Shown here: positions 1 to 8,352 of the stretch, in pieces
How positions within the stretch are numbered: position 1 is the first letter of the stretch
Layout of the letters: every line of letters starts with the position of its first letter
Assembly (NCBI GenBank): GCA_963665405.2
Contig: CAXXUH010000003.1
Span: 62,001-126,000, forward strand
Reading direction: 5' to 3'
DNA length: 64,000 nucleotides
Origin: G963665405 sp963665405
GTDB lineage: Bacteria > Chloroflexota > Dehalococcoidia > Lucifugimonadales > G963665405
Position numbers and translations under genes: made by a program
The notes under the pieces: generated by a model
Databases searched by the model: none
What the model was told of the DNA's origin: nothing
What the model saw: only the letters and a program-made list of their open reading frames with translations

Positions 1-247
1 CCTCATAGAGGAGGTCCTCCATGCCGGGATCGCTCAGGTTATAGAAGAGTTGCACACAGTGAATGCGCAGCATCACCGAGAGCGCATAGGGCCGCCGCCC
101 GCGGCCGGCCTGGGGGTAGCACGGGCGGATACGCTCCTCCAATCGCTGCCAAGGGATGAGCCCATCCATCCGCTCCAAGAACAACTCCCGGCGGGTCTTG
201 CGCTTCTTGCCTTGGTATTCCAAGTCCGCGAACGTCGGCTGGTCCAT
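1..247 (-). CDS. IS5-family transposase, N-terminal part (runs off window)
   Basis: Read on the minus strand from the ATG at 247, the first 82 codons give the typical start of an IS5-group DDE transposase: MDQPTFADLEYQGKKRKTR, then a stretch containing RELFLERMDGLIPW and GRGRRPYALSVMLRIHCVQL, then FYNLSDPGMEDLLYE. In this family the region precedes the DDE catalytic domain, which would lie beyond the left edge. There is no stop or frameshift in the visible part. The element's inner end probably lies near 290-315, where IS1380-like sequence begins. Family assignment is strong; whether the gene is whole cannot be seen. Confidence 0.85.
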   Translation of the reverse strand, partial: MDQPTFADLEYQGKKRKTRRELFLERMDGLIPWQRLEERIRPCYPQAGRGRRPYALSVMLRIHCVQLFYNLSDPGMEDLLYE

Positions 248-314
248 CGTTTCCGCCCTCCATCGGCATGAGGTGGGGCCAGCCCTTACTCTGCCACATC
301 CCGTCTGACTTGTT

Positions 315-373
315 CAGAGCGTTCCTAGCTGCTGCATGGGCTGTCCCCAAGGCCGTCATTCGGTGGATTCGGG
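315..373. repeat. Remnant of the right end of the 1,712-bp IS1380-type element
   Basis: From the CATGGGCTGTCCCC motif to the terminal GGATTCGGG this matches the last bases of the intact elements ending at 29765 and 34666. The first 20 bases are diverged. Only this end survives. The five bases after it, CTAAC, resemble the CTNAG-like target of the other copies. Confidence 0.8.
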
Positions 374-708
374 CTAACGGTGAGCAGGATGATCGGCGCT
401 GATTGCTTTCCTGGTAGTGCAAGAATAATCGACGTTAATCACCTGGAATAGGGCTCCCGTCAACCGGGCCGGGACGACCTCGCTTGAAAGTCCTCATCAC
501 TCAGGTATCCTTCAACTGTCGTAGTTAATTGGAACCAGAGCGTTACTGGTCCGGACGTCTCGATGATGGTCAGGCGACGACATCGCAGGCCACCGCCATA
601 AAGTCGGCAGATGCGAGATTTACCTTACCAATATTTCTTGCTGATTAGGGTCAGATAGATGTCGGACACCAGCGAGAGAGATGAAAGGGAGGTATGCTGG
701 TGTCAAGA
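374..708. other. Intergenic stretch without recognisable gene
   Basis: I see no ORF with convincing protein character, no strong hairpin plus T-run and no clear promoter here. It separates IS debris on the left from the transposase remnant on the right. The DNA looks less GC-rich than most of the window, which suits relic DNA. Confidence 0.5.
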
Positions 709-1247
709 TGAGTGTATATGGGGCCATACTGCCGGGAGCGGCGAGATTGGCACGGCTCCCGGCGGAGCTCTCGATGGAAGCCAAGCGCCGATGGAAAGTA
801 GTGCGATGGTTTGAGGAGCATGCATGAAGGGAAAGTGCGGTTGACAGCCCGTCACTTTGGGTACAGTCCTGACACCATAAGCTGGTGGGTACGCGCCTAC
901 AACTCCGGTGGATAGTGAGAAGGTTGGAGCCTGGGAGTAGGAGACCCAAGAGGGTGAGACAGCCTCAGGTGTTGCTGGAGGTGGTAGAGAGGGTCCGGGC
1001 CGTCAGGGAGCAGTACCCCCGCTGGGGACGGGAGAAGCTGCGGGTACTGCGGTCCGAGGAAGGCACTACCCCCTCTCGGCCAAGAGCATAGATCGGGTGA
1101 TAGGCTGTCTCAAGGCGCGTGGGGTACTCCGAGAGGCAGTACAACCCCGCAAGGCCGTCAGGTGGCGCCACACGAGGCTGCGACGCCCCAGGGAGTTGGT
1201 GGTGGACAGCCCCGGAGCGTTGGTGCAAATGGACAGCAAGCAGGTGG
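709..1247 (+). pseudogene. Integrase-core (IS481/ISNCY-like) transposase remnant, N-terminal part
   Basis: Three reading frames together rebuild the N-terminus of an integrase-core transposase. The segments are MSVYGAILPGAARLARLP with KRRWKVVRWFEE, then an HTH piece RLTARHFGYSPDTISWWVRA, then EVVERVREQ-like sequence with QYPRWGREKL. A segment with SIDRVIGCLKARGVLRE and RRPRELVVDSPGALVQMDSK follows. The last contains the first catalytic Asp region (QMDSKQV) of the rve fold. Frame breaks occur near 820, 920 and 1080, and the catalytic domain stops at about 1247, where unrelated sequence begins. It cannot be active. Subfamily is uncertain. Confidence 0.65.
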
Positions 1248-1439
1248 CCGGAGCTGTTCGCCGAGGCGGTCGAGATCGACGCCAGGTTGCGCGGCGGGCT
1301 GGCCTTTGCCAAAGAGCCGTACCTCCACTCCCTGCGAATCCCACTGGCTGAGGCGGTCGCGCTGGACGAGGCGGAACTGGGAGAGGACGGACAGAGAGAC
1401 GGCTTCGGCAACGAGTGCGAGGGGCACTGTGGCGTCTGA
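1244..1439 (+). pseudogene. 3' fragment of an unidentified gene
   Basis: An open frame without its own start reads ELFAEAVEIDARLRGGLAFA, then EPYLHSLRIPLAEAVALDEA, and ends GFGNECEGHCGV at a TGA at 1437-1439. The composition looks like real protein, and the Cys-containing tail looks like a natural C-terminus. It is joined in its 5' part to the transposase remnant, so I read it as the end of a gene whose body was lost. Function unknown. Confidence 0.5.
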
Positions 1440-1467
1440 GAGAGGTGGTGGAAGCACACCGGGAGCG

Positions 1468-1497
1468 TTGACCATGCCCCTCCAATAGAGGTATTAT
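1468..1497 (+). promoter_or_regulatory. Sigma70-type promoter
   Basis: TTGACC at 1468-1473 and TATTAT at 1492-1497 are separated by 18 bases. Transcription would start near 1504 and run through the structured segment to the terminator at 1592-1625, then (on read-through) into the recombinase gene at 1654. Confidence 0.6.
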
Positions 1498-1503
1498 GGG
1501 GGC

Positions 1504-1625
1504 AGCAAGTTGGCCCGGCGATGCAGCAAACACCCCGGGCCGTGGCGCCACCTGCGTGAACAGGTGATGCAAGTAGCATTGTACTACTCGCAGACCCGCT
1601 CCCGACAGGAGGCGGGTCTTTTTTA
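1504..1625 (+). ncRNA. Candidate structured leader / small RNA
   Basis: Between a good promoter and a good terminator lies about 120 nt without a convincing ORF but with clear pairing. GGCCCGG (1512-1518) pairs with CCGGGCC (1535-1541). CACCTG (1549-1554) pairs with CAGGTG (1561-1566) over a 6-nt loop. GTAG and CTAC around 1575-1588 pair weakly, and the terminator stem follows. GTGGCGCCAC (1542-1551) is self-complementary and overlaps the second stem, so a structural switch is possible. It may be an independent small RNA or an attenuator for the recombinase. I do not recognise a known family. Confidence 0.45.
1592..1625 (+). terminator. Rho-independent terminator
   Basis: AGACCCGC (1592-1599) pairs with GCGGGTCT (1612-1619), followed directly by a run of T to 1624. 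It ends the candidate RNA and lies 29 bases before the recombinase start, as expected of an attenuator. Confidence 0.8.
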
Positions 1626-1653
1626 GTTACAGTGGATGCGAAAGGAGGCAGGC

Positions 1654-2878
1654 ATGGCGAGAACCAGGATGGAGAAACGAGCAAGCGGCATGAGGGCGGC
1701 CATCTACGCCCGCGTCTCGGACAAGAGCCAGGACACGGAGGACAAGACCTCCATCTCCGAGCAGCTAGGCGAGATGGAAGCCTACTGCGAGAGCAAGGGG
1801 CTGAACATCACGGCCCGCTACCAGGAGGTAGGCAGGGGCTGGTCGAAGAAGCGACCGGAATTCCAGAGGATGCTGGCCGACGCCAGACAGGGACGCTTCG
1901 ACACCATCGTCTGCTGGAAGTCCGACCGGCTCAGCCGGGGAATGTACCCAGCCGCCGCCCTCATGGAGGTCGTCGAGGCCCACCAGATTCGGCTGGAAGC
2001 CGTCATGGACGCCATCGACATGAAGACCTTCGGACTCATGGCGGCCATCGGCAAGATAGAGTTGGACAACTTTCGGGAGCGCTCGACCCTGGGCAAGCGG
2101 GGACGGCCAAGCAGGGACGGGTTCCCATGGGCGGCCTCCCCTACGGATACCGCATCGGAGACGATGGCAGGCCGGAGGTCGTGGAAGAGCAAGCGGAGAT
2201 CGTCCGCCGCATCTTCCACATGTACGTCCATGAGGGGATGGGGTCCCCCTCGATTGCCGTGCAGTTGACCGACGAGGGAATCCCCACCCAGACCGGCAAG
2301 CTGCTGTGGCGTCAGTCCTACATCCATTACGTTCTGGCCAATGCCACCTACACGGGCACCTGGGTCTACGGAAAGACCCGTGTTATCTCCACCGACTACG
2401 GGACGAAGGAATACGACCAGCCGAGGGACACCTGGATAGAGGTGCCGGTCCCGCCCTTGGTGGACGAGAAGGCCTGGGAGACCGCCCAAGCCGAGCGAGA
2501 CCTGCGGAGCATCCAGATGGAAGAGGACCGTGCCATCAGGCTCTTCGTGTCGGGGAAGATCACCGAGACCCAGCTCGACCATCAGCGCAGGTTCATCACC
2601 GAGCGGCTTGAGAGCGCCAGGGCGAAGCTGGACGATTACCGTGCTCAGGAGAGGCGAGCGGAGCTGAGAAGCGGCGGCTGATGGAGGCTGTCCTAGCCTG
2701 GGCGAGAGAGGTCGGCCAGGGCCTGGACGAGTTGACCCCCGAGCAGCGCAAGGAGCTTCTCCAGATGATCGTGGAACAGATCGTCATCGACAGGGACAAC
2801 AACGTGGACATCACGCTGGCTATACCCATCGACGAAGATTCCCCTGAGTCTGATTCCGTTGCAATTGCGTCTGAATCA
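1654..2878 (+). pseudogene. Large serine recombinase 1, frameshifted
   Basis: The start ATG at 1654 follows a strong AAAGGAGG (1641-1648). The resolvase domain is clear: AIYARVSDKSQDTEDKTSIS carries the nucleophile Ser region, and CWKSDRLSRGMYPAA the catalytic Arg helix. After about 150 codons (near 2100) the frame shifts. The next frame gives the recombinase domain (GLPYGYRI, EIVRRIFHMYV, YIHYVLANATYTGTWVYGK). A second shift near 2662 moves into MEAVLAWAREVGQGLDEL and QRKELLQMIVEQIVIDR, the usual C-terminal end. At about 2878 it is joined to an internal part of a second recombinase. Two frameshifts and the fusion make it inactive. Confidence 0.85.
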
Positions 2879-4230
2879 TCCTGGTCTGGAAGTTTTCCAG
2901 GTTCACCAGAAAGCGGGAACACGCCGTCGCCTTCAAGTCCATGCTTCGCAGGCGAGGCATCCGCGTCGTCTCCATCACCGAGCAGGCAGACGACACCCCC
3001 ACCGGCAAGCTCCTTGAGGCCATCATCGAGAGCGTGGACGAATTCTACTCGGAAAATCTTGCCCAGGAGGTCACGCGGGGAATGCGGGAGGCCGCTTCCA
3101 GGGGCTTCTGGATGACCACCTACGCCCCCTACGGCTACAAGCGGGCCACGTCCAGGACGGGGGCAAGACGCGCCCCAAGCTGGAACTGAACCCGCCCGCC
3201 GACGCCGTGGTCAGACGCATCTTCGACACGGCCCTCCAGGGCAGGAGCACCCTTGACATCGCCAAGACCCTCAACGCCGAGGGCATACCCACCTCCAACG
3301 GCAAGAAGTGGCTCAAGACCACCGTCCACTTCGTGCTCACCAACGAGGCGTACGCCGGAACCGTGGTCTGGGGAGAAAAAGCCAAGGACGGCGCGCCGCC
3401 CGTGCGGGTCGAGGACGCACACCCCTGCATCGTCTCCAAGCAGGAGTTCCGGCGCATCGCCAGGATGATGCAGTCCCGCGCCCCGAAGAAGGTGAACCCC
3501 CGCCGCGCCTCCAGCCCCTACCTGCTCAGCGGCATCGCCAAGTGCGAGACCTGCGGCAAGGCCATGACCGCAGCCGAGGCCAAGAGCGGCAAGTACACCT
3601 ACTACATCTGCCACTCCCTCCTCAAGCGCGGCAAGGGCGCCTGCAAGACCCCCAGGCTCAACGCCAAGAAATTCGAGAAGGTCATCGTCGATGAGCTTCG
3701 CGCCAACATCCTTACCGAGTCCAACATCAGAGACCCGGTGAAGCTGCTGGACGAGGAGATGGACGGGGTGGCCCACGAGCAGCGTGAGCGGCTGGAGACC
3801 ATCGAGGGGGAGCTTGAGGACGTGAAGAAGCGGTTGGGCCGCATCTGGAACTTCATCGAGACCTCCGACACCGAGATGGCCGACGCCTCGGACCGCATCA
3901 GAGAGCACCGGGAGCGCAAGGAGACCCTTGAGGTCGCCGCAGAGGAGGCGAGGGCATTGCTGAAGGAGCGGAGGCAGTTCCTCGACAGCGCCGACACCAT
4001 CGCCACCTTCGCAGAGGAGATGAGCGACTTCCTCAAGACCAGCGAGCTGACCGAGACCAGAGCCTTCGTCCACTCCTTCGTCAAGGAGGTCGTGGTCAAG
4101 CCCGGCAGGGCCGCCATCGTCTATTCCATACCCACGCCGGATGACAGCCCTATGGGGGGAGCGGACGCCGCAGAGATCGCCCTCAACGGGCGAGTTATGA
4201 ATTCAGTACAGTCTGGTGGGCTAACTTTTA
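2879..4230 (+). pseudogene. Large serine recombinase 2, N-terminally truncated and frameshifted
   Basis: The sequence enters a second recombinase inside the catalytic domain (ILVWKFSRFTRKREHAVAFK, RVVSITEQADDTPTGKLLEA) with no N-terminal Ser. A one-base loss near 3149 breaks the frame after APYGYKR. It resumes as AVVRRIFDTALQGRSTLDIA, a zinc-ribbon region (CETCGKAM ... YYICHSLLKRGKGAC) and a long coiled coil (ERLETIEGELEDVKKRLGRI). The tail AIVYSIPTPDDSP...EIALNG ends where the convergent recombinase begins, so the reading frame continues as antisense of that gene to 4430. It is closely related to the intact recombinase on the other strand. Inactive relic. Confidence 0.85.
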
Positions 4231-5803
4231 CGGAAGATACCACCGAGCCGTTCAGCGGTATCTCCTGCGCTTTTTTTCCCGGTATGAGGCTGTCGTCGGG
4301 CATGGGAACAGTGTACCGGACGACGGCGTTGTCGGGCAGGAGCTCGATCTCCCTGACGAAGGTCTCGATGAAAGCCCTGCGTTCGGTCAGCTCGCTCTTT
4401 TGCAGGAACCTGTTCATGTCCTGGGCGTAGGCGGTGATCGTCTTGACGTCGTCGAGGACCGCCCTGCGCTGAGCCAGGATTGCCCTCGCCCCCTCCGCGG
4501 CGGACTCAAGGCGCTGCTGGCGCTCCTTGTGGTCTCGGATACGATGGGCGAAGTCGGCCATGTTGAACTCGGTCGTCGTCTCCACGAGGTCGTAGAGCCG
4601 GTCGAGCCTGCCCCGCACGTCGGCAAGCTCCGACTCGATGGTCTCCAGCCGTTTGCGCTCCTCGCCGGCCACGTCGTCCATCTGCTCGTCCACGACATTG
4701 ACCAGACTCCGAATGTTGCCCTCGGTCAGGATGTTGGAGCGAATCAAGCCGACGACCAGCTCCTCGAACTGCCGGGCGTCGACCCTGGGCGAGTCGCAGG
4801 ACCCGGGCGCGCGCTTTACGAAGGAGTGGCAGACGTAGTAGGGGAACGTGCCCCTGCTGGAGTAGCGGCCCGAGAGCGCCCTCTTGCACCTGTAGCACTT
4901 TACGAGGCCGCTCAGCAGGAAGGTGCTTCCGACTCTGCGGGGGTGGGAGACCCTGGGGGCGCGGGAGCGCATTATCCTGTTCACCCGGTCAAACTGGGCC
5001 TTGGTGACGACGGCGGGGAACGCCTTTTCCACCCGCACCGGGTCGGCGTTGTCCTTGGCGTTGTTGCCCCAGACCAGGGTGCCCAAATAAGCCTCGTTTC
5101 TGAGGATGTTGTGGACGGTGGGCTTGTTCCAGAGCTTACCCCTGGGGCTGGCGATCCCCTCGTCGTTGAGGATGCGGACGATCTTCAGCATCCCCTTGCG
5201 GGACTCGGCCAGGTCGAAGATGCGCTTGACGACAAGGGCGGCGTCCTCGTTGGGTTCCAGGGTGGGCCTCTCCTTGGATCCGTCCAGCACCTTGACCCTC
5301 TTGTAGCCATAGGGGGCCATGGGAGCGACCCAGAATCCCCTGGATGCGGCCTCCCTCATACCCCGCACGACCTCCTGGCCAAGATTTTCGCTGTAGAACT
5401 CGTCCACGCTCTCGATGATGCCTTCCAGGAGCCTGCCCGTGGGGTTGTCCTCGGCCTGCTCGGTTATGGAGACGACGCGGACGCCCTGGCGCCGGAGCAT
5501 GGACTTCAGGGCGACGGCGTGCTCCCGCTTGCGGGTGAAGCGGGAGAATTTCCAGACGAGTATCTCGTTGAAAGGGGCCTTGGTCTTGCGGGCCTCGTCG
5601 ATCATCCTGCGGAACTCGGGGCGGTTCATCACGCGTCCGCTCTCGGCCTCGTCCACGTACTCCCGGACGACCTTGTAGTCGTTCTTGTCGGCGTAGTCCC
5701 TGAGCGCCCTCATCTGTGCGGACACGGACAGGTCCACGTCCTGGCGGTCGCTGGAGACCCTGGCGTAGAGGGCTGCGGGTGTGTAGCTGGCGTTCTGGTT
5801 CAT
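4121..5803 (-). CDS. Large serine recombinase (integrase), apparently intact
   Basis: About 560 aa from the ATG at 5803, chosen because AAGGAG lies 8-12 bases upstream; an in-frame GTG at 5823 is the alternative. Domains in order: resolvase catalytic domain (AALYARVSSDRQDVDLSVSA with the nucleophile Ser at about residue 16, VWKFSRFTRKREHA), recombinase domain (YSENLGQEVVRGMREA, APYGYKR), zinc ribbon (CYRCKRALSG...YYVCHSFVKRAPGSC), coiled coil (ERKRLETIESELADVRGRLD) and a beta-rich tail. This is the architecture of phage and mobile-element integrases that act on attP/attB. The last about 40 residues run into the tail of the convergent recombinase 2, so the natural C-terminus may be altered. 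The RHH gene lies just upstream. Probably the integrase of the decayed element here. Confidence 0.9.
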   Translation of the reverse strand: MNQNASYTPAALYARVSSDRQDVDLSVSAQMRALRDYADKNDYKVVREYVDEAESGRVMNRPEFRRMIDEARKTKAPFNEILVWKFSRFTRKREHAVALKSMLRRQGVRVVSITEQAEDNPTGRLLEGIIESVDEFYSENLGQEVVRGMREAASRGFWVAPMAPYGYKRVKVLDGSKERPTLEPNEDAALVVKRIFDLAESRKGMLKIVRILNDEGIASPRGKLWNKPTVHNILRNEAYLGTLVWGNNAKDNADPVRVEKAFPAVVTKAQFDRVNRIMRSRAPRVSHPRRVGSTFLLSGLVKCYRCKRALSGRYSSRGTFPYYVCHSFVKRAPGSCDSPRVDARQFEELVVGLIRSNILTEGNIRSLVNVVDEQMDDVAGEERKRLETIESELADVRGRLDRLYDLVETTTEFNMADFAHRIRDHKERQQRLESAAEGARAILAQRRAVLDDVKTITAYAQDMNRFLQKSELTERRAFIETFVREIELLPDNAVVRYTVPMPDDSLIPGKKAQEIPLNGSVVSSVKVSPPDCTEFITRPLRAISAASAPPIGLSSGVGME

Positions 5804-5820
5804 GGGTTCCTTCTCCTTGT

Positions 5821-6024
5821 TCACTCCTGTTCGTTCCTGCCCCTGCGGGTCTTCGCCCGTTGGCGGCGCTCCTGCCGCAGCCACTCCCGTTCGTCCATGT
5901 ACAGGCGGATGGCGTCTCGGAGGAACTCGCTCACGGTGCGGCCCTCCTCGTCGACCACCTGCTGCACCTGCTCGGCCATCTCCGGGGGCATGGAAAAGCT
6001 GATGACCTTGGACTTTCTGGGCAT
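5821..6024 (-). CDS. Ribbon-helix-helix (CopG/Arc-type) DNA-binding protein
   Basis: 67 aa from the ATG at 6024 (a GTG at 6030 is in frame). The N-terminus KSKVISFSMPPEMAEQVQQV is the beta strand and first helix of an RHH fold; GRTVSEFLRDAIRLYMDERE is the second helix with the conserved SEFLR. A basic tail follows. It ends 17 bases before the recombinase start on the same strand, so the two form an operon. RHH proteins of this size usually repress their own operon or act as recombination directionality or antitoxin factors. Regulation of the recombinase is the natural inference. Confidence 0.8.
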   Translation of the reverse strand: MPRKSKVISFSMPPEMAEQVQQVVDEEGRTVSEFLRDAIRLYMDEREWLRQERRQRAKTRRGRNEQE

Positions 6025-6178
6025 GGACACTCTCTCTTTTTTGCCTTCCGGTGTATTACAATATCATACTCTTATCATGAACGAACCGGCTGCCCCTGTC
6101 AAGGGCCGCGCCACTATGAGGACGGCTCTCAATGGAGTAAAATGTGGCGGTAGACACTGAGAAGGAGAGGCTCTCTCC

Positions 6179-6535
6179 ATGGGGACTTTCAGGTGGCCGC
6201 TGCGCATCTCCAGCATGGACGGCCAACAGGGGCGGGAGGTAGAGGCGACGGTGGACACCGGGGCCGCCTACACGACGTTGCCCGGCAGCCTTCTGCGCGA
6301 GCTGGGGATCGAGCCGATGGACAAGGGCGTCTTCCTGCTCGCCGACGGTCGCCGGGTGGAGATGGACATTGGGAGAGCTTGGGCGACGGTCGACGGCTCC
6401 AGCGAGGTCACTCTCGTCGTGTTCGGAGAGGACGACGCCCCGGCTCTGCTGGGAGCCTACACTCTGGAAGGGTTGAGGCTGGCGGTGGACCCTATTGCAC
6501 AGCGACTCGTTCCCACCCATCTCATCATGTACTAG
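6179..6535 (+). CDS. Retropepsin-like aspartic protease family protein
   Basis: 118 aa, ATG at 6179 preceded by AAGGAGAGG. The motif EATVDTGAAYTTLPGSLLRE at about residues 20-39 is the active-site loop (DTGA) of the retroviral-type clan AA aspartic proteases, which work as dimers. The flap-like segment FLLADGRRVEMDIGRAWATV and the second hydrophobic motif APALLGAYTLEGLRLAVD are in the usual places and the length is normal for a single-domain bacterial member. It is divergent from the RHH-recombinase operon, sharing the 6030-6170 spacer. Substrate unknown; such genes are often seen beside toxin-antitoxin-like or mobile modules. Confidence 0.8.
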   Translation: MGTFRWPLRISSMDGQQGREVEATVDTGAAYTTLPGSLLRELGIEPMDKGVFLLADGRRVEMDIGRAWATVDGSSEVTLVVFGEDDAPALLGAYTLEGLRLAVDPIAQRLVPTHLIMY

Positions 6536-6634
6536 GAGGCTGCGGCGCCCGCCGTGCGCCCCCCCGTCGTGCACGACCGCCATCTCAGGCTCCCGAGACC
6601 TGCACCGGCGTCCGCCTCTTTCCCCCACACCCCA

Positions 6635-6868
6635 TCAGTCCACCCCCTCGCCGCCGTCCTCCCCGGCTTCGGCTCGGGGCGATGCGGCCGCCTGCTCCTC
6701 CATGTAGGAGCGGATGGCGACGCGGGCCAGGATGCGCAGCCCCTTCAGGACCGCCCTGCGATGTTCAGGCGTATAGGACGGCATGGAGCGCTCCAGGGCG
6801 TCTTCAAGCTCCTGTCCTCCGGGCCTCCGCCGTCTGTTGTTTTTGGTCTTTCCGGTGGTGTCTTTCAT
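6635..6868 (-). CDS. Small hypothetical protein
   Basis: 77 aa, starts MKDTTGKTKNNRRRRPGG, then a predicted helical core (ELEDALERSMPSYTPEHRRA, LKGLRILARVAIRSYMEEQA) and an acidic tail. No family recognised. The helical core makes sense as protein, but there is no clear ribosome binding site. It may be a small DNA-binding or accessory protein of the element. Confidence 0.5.
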   Translation of the reverse strand: MKDTTGKTKNNRRRRPGGQELEDALERSMPSYTPEHRRAVLKGLRILARVAIRSYMEEQAAASPRAEAGEDGGEGVD

Positions 6869-7025
6869 GTTGCGCAGTCGCAGCGGCGAATCGGTTGGGC
6901 CGCCGGCCTCTCGTTACAGGTCTGTGACGGGCCGCCCGCGCCGACGGAAAGGGGCGAGCGCGGGCGTCGTCGGTTCCGGCCCCGCCGCGCCGCCGTTGCG
7001 CCGTGCGCCCGGCGGGGCCTCCGGT

Positions 7026-7352
7026 CTAGCTACCCTCCTCGAAGAAGGTCATCTGGAACCCCTCGCCCAGGAGGATCTCCATGCCTCCGGGTATCCCGGA
7101 GGCGAAGCGGACTATGGAGAGCATGGCTCCCCCGCAGGGCTCGACGCCCTTCCTGCGCCACATGCGCAGCTGCTTGGGGTCCACGCCGAGGGCCTTGGCG
7201 AAGCCGCGCCAGGAGAGGCCGCTGGCCTCCTTCAGGCGTTCGATGCGCTCACCGAAGTCCTCCGGCAGGACGCCGCCCTCCAGGGGCTGGGTCTCGTCCG
7301 CTCCGTCGTTGTCACGCCCGTCGAAACGGGTCGAGTCGTCAGTCTTGTTCAT
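7026..7352 (-). CDS. HTH (XRE-like) regulator
   Basis: 108 aa. After an acidic N-terminal third comes a helix-turn-helix: ERIERLKEASGLSWRGFAKA, then LGVDPKQLRMWRRKGVEPCG, where KQLRMWRRKG is the recognition helix. The C-terminus has a hydrophobic helix. It overlaps by 14 bases the 3' end of the upstream secreted-protein gene, so they are probably co-transcribed. The HTH at 14625-14870 has the same pattern (ERLERFKEESGLSWAEIIRR), suggesting paralogues within one element. Confidence 0.7.
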   Translation of the reverse strand: MNKTDDSTRFDGRDNDGADETQPLEGGVLPEDFGERIERLKEASGLSWRGFAKALGVDPKQLRMWRRKGVEPCGGAMLSIVRFASGIPGGMEILLGEGFQMTFFEEGS

Positions 7353-7836
7353 CTCTCTCCTCCAATCTGAATAGGTCTTGGAACTCTGTTACTTCCAGGG
7401 CCTTGAGCATCCGGCGGCGGATGCGACCGGAGGGCGAGCGCCCCGAGTTGACCAGCAGGTAGGCCAGGTCCCGGTCCAGGTAGGGGTGGTCGTCGAGGTC
7501 TGGGTACTCCCACGAGTACTCCCAGCCGTCGCTCCTCTTCTTCTCCCCGCCCTGCACCCTGTACATGCCGGTGATCCAGTCGCCGGTGTCGGCGTCCGGG
7601 ACGCCGTAGTAGAGGACCTCGATCTCGCGGCTGAAGAGGGGGCGGGCTATGAAGCGCCCGTCGTCTTTGCGCTCGATGAAATCCTCGTCCTCGTTGACCA
7701 GGGACAGGCCGGGGGCCTGGGCCAGGGCGAGGTTGCTCGATGGGATTGCCAGAAGCGCCGCCAACAGCAGCGCGGCTGACAGGGGTAAGAGCCGTCTTAT
7801 CGACCCGAGTCTTGCTTTCAGCGCCAACTCGTTCAC
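7339..7836 (-). CDS. Predicted secreted protein of unknown function
   Basis: 165 aa. A signal peptide is evident: basic start, hydrophobic run LLPLSAALLLAALLAIP, then a likely cleavage after ALA-Q near residue 40. The mature part is acidic and aromatic-rich (REIEVLYYGVPDADTGDWIT, WEYSWEYPDLDDHPYLDRD) and ends in a basic segment. No family recognised. It overlaps the HTH gene downstream. An association of a secreted protein with a regulator inside an element is unusual, but no function can be inferred. Confidence 0.65.
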   Translation of the reverse strand: MNELALKARLGSIRRLLPLSAALLLAALLAIPSSNLALAQAPGLSLVNEDEDFIERKDDGRFIARPLFSREIEVLYYGVPDADTGDWITGMYRVQGGEKKRSDGWEYSWEYPDLDDHPYLDRDLAYLLVNSGRSPSGRIRRRMLKALEVTEFQDLFRLEERDEQD

Positions 7837-7912
7837 CTCTCTTCCGTTCGCCGCGGTTCACCGGATCGCGGCAGTCGCAAAAAAGTGTGAACAAATCAAA
7901 CGAGAAAAAAGA

Positions 7913-8000
7913 CCCCTCATAGCTCTGCGCAAGGATGCGGGGCGTTACGGGCCGTTCCCCCGTGGCTCTGCGCAGGGATGCGGGGGGCTATAGACCCTCT
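7913..8000. repeat. Two imperfect 44-bp direct repeats
   Basis: The unit CCCCTCATAGCTCTGCGCAA at 7913 recurs 44 bases later as CCCCCGTGGCTCTGCGCAGG, both continuing GGATGCGGGG. They lie upstream of the secreted-protein/HTH operon and may be operator or promoter sequences. The AAAAAAG and TTTTTTT runs on either side are AT-rich islands. Confidence 0.55.
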
Positions 8001-8159
8001 TTTTTTCGGCCCCTTTCGTGCAGTATTGGGGGTGTACAGGAGTTTGAGTTTGGTAACAGAGCGGCCAGAGTCGTGATTTCGTAGCTGGAACAGGGGTAAA
8101 GCGCCCCCCTACAGGACGTAAGCAGTGAACACTTTCAGTAAGACTACGTTCCGGACGGC

Positions 8160-8224
8160 AATGACATCGCCAAACGTGGGTAATGACATCGGCGGGACCG
8201 TCTGAGCGGCGTCTCAATGACATC
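8160..8224. repeat. Three AATGACATC repeats
   Basis: The nonamer AATGACATC occurs at 8160-8168, 8182-8190 and 8216-8224, with 22- and 34-base spacing, about 130 bases before the gene at 8353. Direct repeats of this kind suit a regulator-binding array. Confidence 0.5.
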
Positions 8225-8352
8225 AGGCCCCGGAAAAAGCGATTGAAGTGGGGGTGCGTTACGGCCCCCAAAACGTGGCCGGAGAGCGGGGAAAAGGCCG
8301 GAAAGTGGTTGACCGGAGACTCAGGTGAAGTCTTGGGAAGGAGAAAAGAGCC

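Noticed and set aside
4400..6160. 586-codon plus-strand frame
   Set aside because: Antisense of the intact serine recombinase and RHH gene; low-complexity, no domain.
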